A stretch of DNA of 64,000 bases from positions 233,108 to 297,107 of the forward strand of contig MARA01000046.1 of the NCBI GenBank assembly GCA_001792895.1. The letters run 5' to 3'. The notes under the pieces are model-generated. The model had not been told where the DNA came from. It ran no database searches and worked only from the letters and a program-made list of their open reading frames with translations. Position 1 is the first letter of the stretch. Each line of letters starts with the position of its first letter. Made by a program: the position numbers and the translations under genes. Origin of the DNA: Lentinus brumalis (Eukaryota > Basidiomycota > Agaricomycetes > Polyporales > Polyporaceae). This document shows positions 45,011 to 55,178 of the stretch, in pieces.

Positions 45011-45618
45011 GCGGCAGTTCCGCCTTCGACTAGTGCACTCATGCCTGCTTCGACGCTGCTAATACCTCTACCTCTACTCGCCTTTCTCGCACTGATGACT
45101 TGCTCCTCATTCTCCTCTCGATGTCGCTCTGCTCGCTACCTCTCGCTGCTGGTGCTCACTGACTACCTCATTGTTGTTGCAGTTATTCTGTCGCTTTCGC
45201 TTCGCTCTCAGCCAATGCCTCATGTGTATTAGTATGCGCTCACTGTACTAAGTACTAGTATTGTACGCCGCTTTATAACGATTACCGTGTCTATTCTGCA
45301 ATGACACGCGGCACTGCTGGTCCCCCATACATCATATATGTCTGAATAATCCGAGACTCTCCGCTGTGCGTTGCTGAACTTGACCCCGCACTGCTGTGCT
45401 TCCCATATCAATGGCAGTGCATCTCGACTGTCTCTAAATCATCGAGGTGTACCGCCGTTGTCTGCGATGGCTCTCCATACCTTGGCGGTGCTCCGCTCTG
45501 CTGGCGGTGTACTGTCACGCTATGGAGAGTCACCGCCACGTATGGGGACCATGGACAACTCATGGGGACCTTTTGAGAGGCTCGACGTTGCGCCCCTGGG
45601 TATGGGGTGCTACTTAGG
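45011..45618. repeat. Right subterminal region and terminal inverted repeat of the Plavaka element
   Basis: No gene. Several copies of ATGGGGAC/GTCCCCAT (45332-45660) and an imperfect hairpin (GGTGTACCGCC near 45448 against GGCGGTGTAC near 45504) precede the TIR (core 45590-45605, end TTAGG at 45618). Subterminal repeats of this sort are the usual transposase binding sites in CACTA-like elements. Confidence 0.55.
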
Positions 45619-45621
45619 GTA

Positions 45622-46094
45622 TGCATACGCATGGGAGCAGTCCCCATGTACTATGCGCTTTTGCTGATGTTGATCGGTTGTTCGTTGATGTGTGGTTAAA
45701 GACAAGTCCAAGTTCGCGGTCGAGTTGGTGGAAAAGCGCATGGGCGCTTACAGTGATAGAGCGGCCCGGGGTATTGCGCCGTCCTCGTCCTCTTGCTCGT
45801 CCATCCACTTCCAACCTGGGACCAACATTTTTCTATGACTTGCCTCCTCTCTTTGATGACATTGTTTACTGGCTATCTCTCTTCTACTCATCCTGGACTC
45901 GAAGATCAGTGCGGGGACGCGGGTGCGACACAAGAGACAACGGCCGCTGGAAACCGGATGCATAGTGACAGTCGACGCAGCCCGGTGATAGCGATGTGGG
46001 GAGGACTGGGTGCGATGGGTACGAGGGAGTACGGGGGATTATTTGACATTGAATGGCGAATGCGAGGTGAGTGCGACCAGCTCGATCTTCCCGG
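45622..46094. other. Host DNA between the two mobile elements, no gene recognised
   Basis: About 0.47 kb separating the GTA duplication of the Plavaka element from the GTTGG duplication of the retrotransposon. No supported frame or motif. Confidence 0.45.
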
Positions 46095-46099
46095 GTTGG

Positions 46100-48284
46100 T
46101 GATACGATCTGGGTACAGACCGGTAAGGGTAGGCACGTCAGCAGACCCTAGAGCAGAGTGGTCGTGCAGGAGGGTCAAAGTACCAGATCGAAACTGGGGA
46201 TCCCCAGCTTCAACTACTGGCTTATATATTACCGCAGCTCCAGCGGAGGTACTATAGGATACGCGACTGTCGGTACTACACAGCGGAATGCCTCAACGCT
46301 GCCATCGCTAAATCGTGCGCGGCTTCGATAGTTTGTTATCATACTTGTAGTCCATGACCATGCTCGTCGTCGCATATGTTGTACGATCGTGGTACGGTCA
46401 GAGGACCCCATGCATATCATACTTCGTATACGATGATCGTACGCATGGGCGCGTATGATAGCACAGCCCGGAGTGTCCGATCGTACAACTGCGCCGTACG
46501 ATAACACGGCAGCTGGCAAACCTCATTCCTCCGGCTCACTTCGTCGACCATTCTGCGCAATCCAGAAAGCACGGTGCAACCTTTTTTGATTCATAAACTA
46601 CCAATCTATGTAGTACAGGCAAGCCGGAAGATGCTAAATAGCACACAACGAGCCATGGCGAGAATCGCGACATGCACCTTGTGAATGGAATGCGGATAGA
46701 TGGGGTAAACACAAGCGCAAGCGGACACGGAGAAGCCAGACACGAGTTCATGAGTGGGAGTGCGGGAGCGGGAGCGGAGGTGCACAGTAGAGGGAAAGTA
46801 CACGATGAGTGTAGGATGCGGTTGGGCGATATGCGGGAATATGGGCAGTTACAGACGCACCGAAGTATCGGGTCCAATGCGCGAGAGAGGTGGGGCAATT
46901 GCTGGAGATGCGTGCGCCATAAGTGAACAACGCGCATATAGTCGGTGTACCTGTGACGTACGCACCTGGTTCCTTCAGAATCCAATCGGCATGCCCTAAC
47001 CCAGCAGATCACGTACCTGTTATCCTCCATATCGCCCACTCTGCCCTTCTTGATGCTCAACGCATGTGATGCTGCACGGGGGTACAGAGGCACTGTATAC
47101 TAACTAGGGTGGGCTCGTACAGTCTGATGGGATGACTTACCGGTGATTCAGGGTCCATTGGTTCACAGAGCGCGCGATGTCGAGGAGATCTGGACTCAGT
47201 AAAGAGAAAGGCAGCAATCAAGCAGGGATGGTGGTGGTGCAAGGTCAAGAAGGGCCTGCAAGCGGCAGACACTTCGGACGCGCTTATGTAGAGCTTGCGG
47301 ACGCATGATGTCATCACGTCAAGGCGCCCGCGCCTTGCACTCTGCTGGTTGTTCAGTTGCACACGCAAATAGAGGTGGACTCCGATGCCGTCTCTGATGA
47401 CAAGGATAGCGATACCGACACCGAGGAAAGGACGACTCAGGTTCGCACTCGACTTCCCAGGCGATGCGAGCAATGATTCTAAGGAACCGCCGAGGGACGC
47501 GGACTCTTTCGTGGCCGACTCCTCAGAGGACGGTCGGAAGACAAAGACGCGGACGGCGACGGCATGGGACTAAGTCCCGAGCAAGTACTCAGACCGTGCA
47601 AATGATGACGATCACGGAGGCCGCGTGGAGGCTGATGTCGAGGACCTAGGCTCCGAGTCAGTGTGTGGAGACGTGTCAGACTACAGTATGAGGAGGACGA
47701 GGAGGAGAATGCAGATGAGTTCCAACTTCCGGCACCTTCGCTGCCCCCCTACGCTTCGAATATCATGCACTGGAATTCATGGCGTGCGCCGAGGACGTGA
47801 GGTCATTCCAAGCAGCCGCCGACCAGGTACGATCGTACAAGCCACATGATGAAGCTGTGCTATCGTACGCTGTCGCACCCAGCCCGCGCCCGACGAGCGG
47901 CTATCGCGCACCCTCTTCCTCCGTAGACCACCACCGCATGCTCTCAGAAGTCCGCGTTTTGGTGATGGCCTTGCTAAGCAGCAAGACCGTCCGAGTATCG
48001 GCAACCTAGCTAGGCCTAGAGCGGGAGCTTCTATTGTATAGTGTTCAGTCAGCAATCGAGCCGGTAAGCACACGGTCGCCCTGGTGCTGACTGTCGCTTA
48101 GTGAGACATGTGTAAGTGTCCACCGGAATTGGAGATCCTAGTGTGCCATATGAGTAAGAGGATTGCATATGTATTGTAAGCGTATGGTATCGTAATCCCG
48201 CTCGGGGTATTCGTAAGGCTACTCGTGAGGGGTCTCATGGCTAACGCGGTGTCGTGATGTACGCGAAAAAGTCTGTCCGTTACA
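46100..48284 (-). repeat. 3' LTR (left), interrupted by a nested insertion
   Basis: LTR sequence 46100-46303 (204 bp) resumes at 47971-48284 (314 bp); together exactly 518 bp, the same as the right LTR. The first part is identical to 55179-55382, the second differs from 55383-55696 by one base. Confidence 0.95.
46304..47970. mobile_element. 1.67-kb non-autonomous TIR element nested in the LTR
   Basis: Inserted between LTR bases that are contiguous in the right LTR; GC or GCC is duplicated at the junction. Ends are imperfect inverted repeats: CATCGCTAAATCG at left (from 46303) against CATCACCAAAACG at right (reverse complement of the end at 47968). Both subterminal regions carry many CGTACGAT-type motifs (46370-46505 and 47826-47872). 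Internally a plus-strand stretch (about 47365-47835) looks like a damaged coding region with fragments such as DSDAVSDDKDSDTDTEE and FMACAEDVRSFQAAADQ, the latter ending at a GT donor. The minus strand near 47090-46540 has unsupported open frames. Probably a deletion derivative of a 2-3-bp-duplicating DNA transposon (CACTA/Plavaka-like class by duplication size); its TIR differs from that of the neighbouring Plavaka element. Confidence 0.65.
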
Positions 48285-48299
48285 TCTACCTCCCTCTCT
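48285..48299 (-). promoter_or_regulatory. Polypurine tract of the chromovirus
   Basis: On the minus strand AGAGAGGGAGGTAGA directly abuts the LTR; the expected primer for plus-strand DNA synthesis. Confidence 0.75.
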
Positions 48300-48312
48300 A
48301 GATTTCATGTCC

Positions 48313-51300
48313 TCATGAAAAGGCGTACGTGAGATCTGGTTCCTCATAGTCTATGTGGTAGGGATCTAGTCCTTCTGCAACACGGCGTTGGTTCCATCGG
48401 TCCATCACTTTGTCCCAGTGGTAGTGATCTCGTTCGTAAGGAAGGAACATGCGAGTCTCTCGAGCCTGCGGACCTAGCACAATTGCAAGCGGCTGTGTGG
48501 CCTCAGGGTGCTTCTTCCGGAATTCTACAAGTAGTTCCGGGCAAATCATCTGCAGGTCCTTGCGCTTTTCCCAAGTGTTTTCTGATCGTGGTCTGTCTTT
48601 CCACTTGACCAGGTACTGGTATCCTCCTCGATGGAACCTCGAGTCTAGGATTTCTTCGGGAATCAGTGCGGTGCCGGCAATGTGCGGGGGATTGTTTGTG
48701 AGTGCCCTCTGCCCAGGGAACTTCGATGGTATGACGGGGAGGAGCAGGACTTCGTTGAAGACAGGGTGGATGTTCTTCCAGGTGCGTGGGAGTTTGAGTT
48801 TGTACGCGGCTAGTCCGACCTTTTCGATAATCTCGAAGGGTCCGTAGTATTTGTCATCGAGTTTCTTGGTTGGTCAATCCGACGAGATGTGTACTGAGCT
48901 GAGCCAAACTTTGTCTCCAGGCTTGTACTCGCGAGGCTCAGTACGATGTGAATCATACTTTCGCTTCGCCGCCTGTTGGGCAAGTCCGATGGCTTCGGCA
49001 GCTTGCCGCTGGATCTCGTCCATGTGCGCTGCGAACTCTTCTGCAGTCTGGGATTTGGTTTCTACCGTGTTGGTGCCTGTCTTTGGGTGGTATCCATGTG
49101 TCATGTAGAAGGGAGAGAATCCGGTTGTGGAGTGTTTGCGGTTGCGGTGTGCAAATGCGGCTAGGGGGAGCCATTCGCTCCAGTCTGATTGCTGGTGGTT
49201 GACAAAGATTCGGAGGTACCCTTCTAATTCTTGATTGACACGCTCTGTTTGTCCGTCTGTCTGCGGGTGGAATGCTGTGGAAGCATTCTGCTTGATTCCC
49301 AGGCGTTTGAACAGTGCTCGTGAGAAGTTCGAAAGGAATGTGGTGTCTCGATCAGAGAAGATTCGATCGGGTAGTCCGTGCTGTGCGTAGACATGGTTCA
49401 CAAAGAGGCGGGCAACTCCTTCTGCATCAATGGTGTCTGTACATGGGATGGGGATGTAGTCCTTGGATTTCATGTCGACGAAGACGAGTATGGCGTCGTA
49501 TCCATTGGATGGGGGTCAATGAGTGATGCGGTCCATGGAGACGTTCTGCCAGTTGCGTTCTGGGATAGGGTTCGGGTTCAATGGTGCTGCTTTTTTCTGT
49601 CGATCTGCCTTGGTTCGTCTACATGTGGTGCAGGCTGCTACATAGTCCTGTACGTCTCTGCGGATGTGCGGCCACCAGTACGATCGTTGCACAAGTTCTT
49701 GGGTTTTGTCTCGGCCCGGATGTCCGGCTGTGGTGGCATCGTGGTGTGCGGCAATGACTTTTCCCAGAAATTCGCGATCGTGTTCTGGCAAAACAATTTG
49801 TCGGCCACCTGTGCCCCCCTTTTTCCAGACGAGACCGTCCTCGGTCTGTGAAAGCGGAGTTGCAGTTGGCGGGTGTAGTCGAGCAAATTGTTGTATGTCT
49901 GTGTCCGAGAGATATGTAACAGCGATTTTGCATTCGACAAACATTGAGTCTGGCAGCATGACTGAGGCCGGAAGAGGCTCTGTGGGAACATGGTCACTGC
50001 GGCGTGAGAGTGCGTCAGGGACACGCATGCTTGTTCCGGGTTGATGGATCAGCCGAAGATCGTAATTCTGCAGTTCCATCTGCCAGCGGACTTGTCGTGG
50101 GTTGAGCCGCTGTGGCTTACGGAAGTAGCTGAGGTTCTTGTGGTCTGTGTGTACCTCGACTTGATCTTCTGATCCCATCAGGAAGTGTCGCCACTCTTCT
50201 AGCGCTGTCATGATTGCGAGCAGTTCACGGTCATATACTTCGTAGTTGCGTTGTGGTGGTGTCAGGGCTCGGGATAGGAAGGCGATGGGTTTCCATGTAT
50301 CGTCCTGCCATTGCGAGAGTTCTGCGCCCACGGCAAACTGAGAAGCATCACAGCGTACAAGGAACCGTCCATGATCCCTTGGTGTTCCGAGGATCGGAGC
50401 TCGGGTGATGGCGAGTTTGAGATTTTCGAAAGATTGTTGTTCGTCATCAGACCAAGTCCAAGCATTGAGTCCGGTGAGTCGGTTTAGGGGTGTAGCGAGT
50501 TTGGCAAAGTCTTTGATGAAACGTCGGTAGAAGTTCGCAAAACCGAGGAAAGATTGTACATCTTTCTTGCAGCTAGGTGTGGGCCATGCGGTGACGCCAT
50601 CAACCTTCGCGGGGTCCATACGGACTTCGCCGGGCGTGATGATGTGGCCTAGGTACTCGGTTTCTTGTACATGGAACTCGCATTTTTCATACTTGCACGT
50701 GAGTCGTGCATTCCGAAGCAGATGTAGTACTTCTTGGACAATGCGCTGGTGCTCGTCGAGGTCGTTGGTGAAGATGAGAATGTCGTCGAGATAGACAATA
50801 ACTTTTCCTTTCAAGACGAGATCTCGAAAGATGTCGTTCATCATCATTTGGAACGTGGATGGGGCATTGCATAGTCCAAAGAACATAACAAGTGGCTCAT
50901 AGAGTCCTCGGTTCGTGAGAAATGCTGCTTTCTCCTCGTCACCAGTTCGTATACGGACATTGTTGTATCCCCATCGAATGTCTAACTTGGTGAAGTAGCG
51001 AGCGGACTTGAGCTTGTCCAGCAGCTCGGAGATGAGTGGGAGGGGGTATTTGTTCTTCTTTGTCATAGCATTCAATCGACGATAGTCCTGTACAGGTCGC
51101 AACTTCCCATCCTTCTTTTTGACGAAGAAGAAGGGTGCTCCCCAAGGGGATTTTGAGGGGCGAATTCGTCCTGTAGCTAGGTTGTCTGTGAGGAACTCGT
51201 CGAGAGCCGTCTGCTCGGTGTTTGTCATGGGATAGAGTTTGCCGCAATAGGGTTTTGCGTCAGGGGTTAATTCGATTGCATGGTCGTATGGGCGCGACTG

Positions 51301-52096
51301 TGGTAATGCTTCGAATGTTTCCTCTGAGAAGACGTCCTTGAACTGATGGTACTTGGATGGTACGGTCTGTTCGAAGGTTTTTGGGGTCTTCTTTTTGGAT
51401 TGCTCTATCACTATGTCCATTGCTACCGAGAGTCGGTTCATGCTAATGGCGAACAGCCGATCGGTGGCAGCTAGTACTCGCTCGCAGTCCTTTGGGCAGC
51501 GGTCGAACTCAATCTCCTTTTTTGCCCAGTCTATGGAAGGATTGTGCTTGGAGATCCATTCGTGCCCTAGGAAGACTGCGGTGGTGCCCAAGTCCGTGGA
51601 CCGTGATCATGCAGGTTATAGTCTCGAGATGATCGCCGATTCGCATCTGGACTTTGCAGGAGTGTGTGATCATTCCTCCAGCGTTGTGCGAGTCATCTGC
51701 GTTTTTGACCACTATTGGTGAGGCTAGCTTGTCGGTGCTGAGGCCTAGTCGTGCAACCGTGTCCTTGCTGATGCAGGTTCCCGTACACCCAGTATCTAGA
51801 AGTGCGTCGAGCAGGTGCTCTCTCTGCGTGTGAATGTCTATGATGGTGATCGGAACTGTGAGTTGTCGTGATCCTCCATGTGCTTTGACTGCACGAAGGT
51901 TTGTTTGTGTTCGGTCGCACTCCGTATTTTTACAGTTTTTTATAGACGAGGAATTAAGCACTGTCGATTGACAGCCACGCCTTCGGCTAGACTTTCGTCT
52001 GCCGCTGGTCGCCTCTTTTTCTATATTTTCTGTAGGACTACTGGTACATGAGGGGATAATGGGAAATTCCGATGGCGCGCTCACGGCGTCGGCCAT
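48313..52096 (-). pseudogene. Chromovirus pol: protease, RT, RNase H, integrase, chromodomain (3 disablements)
   Basis: Starts MADAVSAPSEF at 52096. Protease: LLDALLDTGCTGTCISKDT (DTG active site). A one-base shift near 51590 separates it from FLGHEWISKHNPSIDW. RT: WGAPFFFVKKKDGKLRPVQD, FTKLDIRWGYNNVRI, KVIVYLDDILIFT (YLDD catalytic box). RNase H: FLVRCDASQFAVGAELSQ, YDRELLAIMTALEEW, VHTDHKNLSYF, PDALSRR. Integrase: HHCC zinc finger (HHDATTAGHPG, then YVAACTTCRR), core FVDMKSKDYIPIP, FSDRDTTFLSNF, FHPQTDGQTERVNQELE (D,D,E). Chromodomain near the end: GGYQYLVKWKDRPRSENTWE. In-frame TGA codons at 49518-49516 and 48876-48874. Inactive as it stands. Confidence 0.92.
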
Positions 52097-52170
52097 TGGC
52101 TGGTCCGGGGAATAGTGAATAATATGCGGGCGAACAGCAGTCGGAGATATGAGAGGGGAATATCTATTGC

Positions 52171-53661
52171 CTATCGGGGAATGTCTGGTGGGAAACGGTC
52201 CGGGGGAATGGAAATTTTGGGAGCCTCGGTGTGCGACGCCGAGGTCCCTACGAGAAAATGTACTTCATCGGTGAGCAGTCCGTACTCCGTGAAGGCTCCT
52301 GGGTCTTCTTCGGCCAGTAGTCGAACGTTCTCAAAGAACGTCTGACGTACTTCTTGATCCTCGTCTTCAAACAATCGACGCCTTTGTACTCCTTTCCGAT
52401 TGCCGAAGTGCCATGTGTTGGTGCAGCCAGGGGCCGGTTCGCTCTTCTTCCGCTTGCACTTGAAGCATTTGCGATCCAGCTCCATGGCTTGCCCTCTCCC
52501 TCCATAGGTGACTCCGGTAGGGTCCCGGGTCGTGCCAGGAGGTAGGACTCGGTGAGGCATAGTGCTCGGCTTGAAAGGATCGGCTTTGGGGATATAGGCA
52601 CGGTGCGCGGGTCCTTTCACTTCTGCCTCATACTGCTCGTGGTAGCGGTCAAGGTTCCCGATGCGCGTCTTCCATTGGTCGTACGTAGTGGGGATCGGGG
52701 TGTCGGAATTGTAGATGGCCTGGACATAGTCTGCCTTCGCGGCTCGCTTCAGCCTGGAGAGTAAGACCTCGTGATTCCGGTCTGTGTGACCCGCCTTGTC
52801 GCATAGGTCCTCCCACGCTTGGAAGAAGTCCCTAGCGTTTGGGTGCTTGTCCCAGGTGAGCTTCTCTAGGTCTCGTATGGCTTTGGCTTGCGCGTTTTTG
52901 TCTTGGTGAGCAGAGTCCATTGCAGTCCAGAATGCGGCAATACTGGCAAAGTCCCAGCTATTTTGTGTAGCGTTAAACTTTGCCCGACGGAAGGCCATCT
53001 TCCAGTCGTTGATACGCCTATTTCCTCTACAGAATGAAAGAACAACTGTGATGTAGTTGTCTTTATTCGTTACTCCAACTAGGTACGCCTGCATCTCCGA
53101 CTTCCAGGCTTCGTACTCCTCGTGGTCGCCATCGAAGGTGCTGGGCTCCTTTCCTCTGGGTGCCATGGTGACGGCTGCAGCAACGGCTGGTTGGGCCGGC
53201 TGTATGGTCTGCAGCGCGGTGTTAACAAGACCTTGGATCCATGCTTGGGTCGCTGCGTCGAGCTGCATTCCCATTGTTGAATGATGACTGGAATGGGAAA
53301 GCTCGGCTTCTGAGGAAGAGGTTGAGGGGTGCGATGTGATGGAACCGGGGCTGGATTGTCCCGAAAGACTGGCGGGGATCGAGGGTTGTGGGCTTTGTTG
53401 CGGAGATGGGGATGACGGCGTAGAAGCGCGTGTCGGGAGTTCTTCGTGGTAGGTTCCCAGGAACTCAACGGTGCGTTTCTGGGGTTCGTTTCTGAAGAGT
53501 TCCTCAATGTGATCGACGAGCTGTCGTGGGATCGGATGGCTCCGGAAAGGGCACGGGAGTTGTGCACAGGAGACGACTCCATTGTTTGGGAGATCGATAG
53601 CAAGCTGTTTCCCGTCGATGAGGAAGTGTGGGAGTCCTTCACAGGCGAATGAATTGGACAC
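52171..53661 (-). CDS. Chromovirus gag (start codon uncertain)
   Basis: The open frame continues upstream of the first ATG to about 53727, reading FACEGLPHFLIDGKQLAIDL, LVDHIEELFRNEPQKRTVEF and a Pro/Ser-rich linker. The first in-frame ATG is internal (MGMQLDAATQAWIQGLVNTA, start near 53276). Capsid-like core: PSTFDGDHEEYEAWKSEMQA, WDFASIAAFWTAMDSA, DRYHEQYEAEVKG. Instead of a CX2CX4HX4C knuckle there is CFKCKRKKSEPAPGCTNTWH, an atypical cysteine/histidine cluster. The end (GLLTDEVHFLVG) lies 74 bp before the pol ATG in another frame, so pol would need re-initiation or frameshifting. Role: assembles the cytoplasmic virus-like particle. The missing ATG suggests a 5' splice, a non-AUG start, or a lost start. 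Confidence 0.8.
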   Translation of the reverse strand: MSNSFACEGLPHFLIDGKQLAIDLPNNGVVSCAQLPCPFRSHPIPRQLVDHIEELFRNEPQKRTVEFLGTYHEELPTRASTPSSPSPQQSPQPSIPASLSGQSSPGSITSHPSTSSSEAELSHSSHHSTMGMQLDAATQAWIQGLVNTALQTIQPAQPAVAAAVTMAPRGKEPSTFDGDHEEYEAWKSEMQAYLVGVTNKDNYITVVLSFCRGNRRINDWKMAFRRAKFNATQNSWDFASIAAFWTAMDSAHQDKNAQAKAIRDLEKLTWDKHPNARDFFQAWEDLCDKAGHTDRNHEVLLSRLKRAAKADYVQAIYNSDTPIPTTYDQWKTRIGNLDRYHEQYEAEVKGPAHRAYIPKADPFKPSTMPHRVLPPGTTRDPTGVTYGGRGQAMELDRKCFKCKRKKSEPAPGCTNTWHFGNRKGVQRRRLFEDEDQEVRQTFFENVRLLAEEDPGAFTEYGLLTDEVHFLVGTSASHTEAPKISIPPDRFPPDIPR

Positions 53662-53873
53662 CGTGGCGAGATTGGTACGTAAGCGTAAAGAGGGACCGAG
53701 AGGTTCGAGTAAAGGTTACAGTAAGTGCAGTTCGAGACTTGTTGCATAGGGGGATCAGGGAAATCTATCTCGTGCTATGTAATCGATCCGCCCACCGGCA
53801 CGTACTCGGTGCGCCTGGCCAGAGGAAGGTACTCTCTGCGGCAAGAAGCGGATGATGAATTCACACTCTGACC

Positions 53874-54926
53874 TTAATCAGAGCGTGCCTCGGCTGCGGA
53901 TGGTGCCGCTGTCTGCCGGGTGGTACGGAAGTATGAAGAGGGACGTAAACGATCGGGAATGAGTACAGTACAGTTCCGGAGATGGGCACGCTGGGCGGGT
54001 TTGGGAATCCTCAAAAGGGTAACCTGGTATGGTACGTAGTTCTCGTTGGGCGGTAGCGGCGGCGATAACTGATCTATGTTAGATCGGATCTCGTCACGGA
54101 GGGTGTAGAGATTGGCTATCGCGTCTCGGAACTCGGCAAGGATCTCCTGGAAAGGATCTGGGGTTACAGAGCGCTCGGTTGATTCAGGCGAACTCGGGCC
54201 TGTGTGGTCCGGGGTCGTGGTACTGGAGCGTGGGATGAGGAAGCGTGGTGCCTGTAGTGCAGCTTGATTTGGCGGTGGGGTCCCGCTGAGTCGCTCGAAG
54301 GGGGCCAGTCCTGTCGGACTTGGCGGATCAAGCGTGGGAGATGGTGGGTCAAGCGTGGGAGACTGTGACGGGGTGTAATAGAACGAGGGGTATGGTGGGT
54401 CTAGGTCGTGTGCGTTGCCGTCACTGTCGTAGTAGAAGCCGTCGAAGTAGTTGAATCCTTCAATGGGAGTTCCTCTGCGTCCTTCGAGAACGCGGAGGGT
54501 GGGGTCGTCGACGCGTGAGTATGGGGGTTCGTCGTCGAAGTCCCAGTGTTCTGGACTCTCAGCTCGTGGGGTTGTTCCCGTGTGTGTAGATCCGGCGAGG
54601 TGGGAAGAGTCCTCTCCGGTGTAGCCGGTACGTGCACGGAACGGGATAGGAAGGGCCCGTGGGGATGGCGCGGCAAGTTCTTCCGGCGATAGGCGACGGA
54701 AGGACAGATGAGGTATGGTCTCGTCTGCTGTCCACGTGCCGCCATGCATCGCAGGAGAAGGGGATCGGTCATCAATAGTCATGAGTCCGAATGCGCGGCG
54801 GAGTTCGTCGACATTGGTGGGAATGGCAAGGTATCGGTTTTCCGTTCCAGTGTCGTTGGTAGGGTCGCCGATGGTGAGGAGATTGAGATCATGTTCGAGA
54901 ATGATGATGGTGTTATCAGGGTTCAT
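53874..54926 (-). CDS. Extra open reading frame upstream of gag, 350 aa, unrecognised
   Basis: ATG at 54926, in the space between the 5' LTR and gag where chromoviruses usually have only a leader. It begins NPDNTIIILEHDLNLL, then a long Pro/Ser/Thr- and Asp-rich segment with a direct repeat (SPTLDPPSPTLDPPSPTG), a helical patch (FQEILAEFRDAIANLYTLRD) and ends SAAEARSD. No known domain. The clean 350-codon frame in an otherwise disabled element suggests it encodes a real element protein, perhaps an N-terminal gag-like or accessory product. Confidence 0.55.
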   Translation of the reverse strand: MNPDNTIIILEHDLNLLTIGDPTNDTGTENRYLAIPTNVDELRRAFGLMTIDDRSPSPAMHGGTWTADETIPHLSFRRLSPEELAAPSPRALPIPFRARTGYTGEDSSHLAGSTHTGTTPRAESPEHWDFDDEPPYSRVDDPTLRVLEGRRGTPIEGFNYFDGFYYDSDGNAHDLDPPYPSFYYTPSQSPTLDPPSPTLDPPSPTGLAPFERLSGTPPPNQAALQAPRFLIPRSSTTTPDHTGPSSPESTERSVTPDPFQEILAEFRDAIANLYTLRDEIRSNIDQLSPPLPPNENYVPYQVTLLRIPKPAQRAHLRNCTVLIPDRLRPSSYFRTTRQTAAPSAAEARSD

Positions 54927-55178
54927 CGTGAATGGGGAATCGGAAGGAGCATCGGGGTAGTAGAGCGTAGAATGAATGTGCGGGGTCCAGGGAATTGATA
55001 AGGATCCATGGTATCAATGAAGGTCGCGTGAGCTTAGCGTGGGCGTGGCAATCAAGCGGCTTCACTGACCGCTTAAGCGAGAGTAGCTAGTTCTGGCAAA
55101 AGCGAAGCCTCCAAGTCTGGTAGGAGAGTTGTCATCCTGCAGCACGAAGGAGTCGGGAGAGGTGGAGTTTCGATCTAA

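Larger units (their letters stand above)
35984..45618. mobile_element. Plavaka-type (CACTA-like) DNA transposon, 9.6 kb
   Basis: Both ends start CCTAA and share an inverted core CCATACCCAGGGGCGC (36009-36024 at left; reverse complement at 45590-45605). The 3 bp just outside are the same on both sides (GTA at 35981-35983 and 45619-45621), a typical CACTA/EnSpm-class target duplication. Between them lie three genes: an unrecognised minus-strand gene (36372-37516), the Plavaka transposase (37886-42632, minus) and a divergent DUF6698 gene (42819-45010, plus). The right subterminal region repeats ATGGGGAC in both orientations. Family knowledge: Plavaka elements are a basidiomycete-enriched relative of CACTA/KDZ transposons, often with accessory genes. 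The transposase frame is intact, so the element may be recent or active. The TIRs are short and the outer 10-20 bp align poorly, so exact ends are probable, not proven. Confidence 0.75.

Noticed and set aside
36009..45605. Tandem or segmental duplication as the source of the matching CCATACCCAGGGGCGC
   Set aside because: The copies are inverted, lie exactly outside a transposase/DUF6698 pair and are bordered by the same 3 bp, which fits transposon ends better.
51580..51600. Programmed frameshift between protease and RT
   Set aside because: Programmed shifts in such elements normally sit between gag and pol; no slippery heptamer is present, so a disabling indel is more likely.
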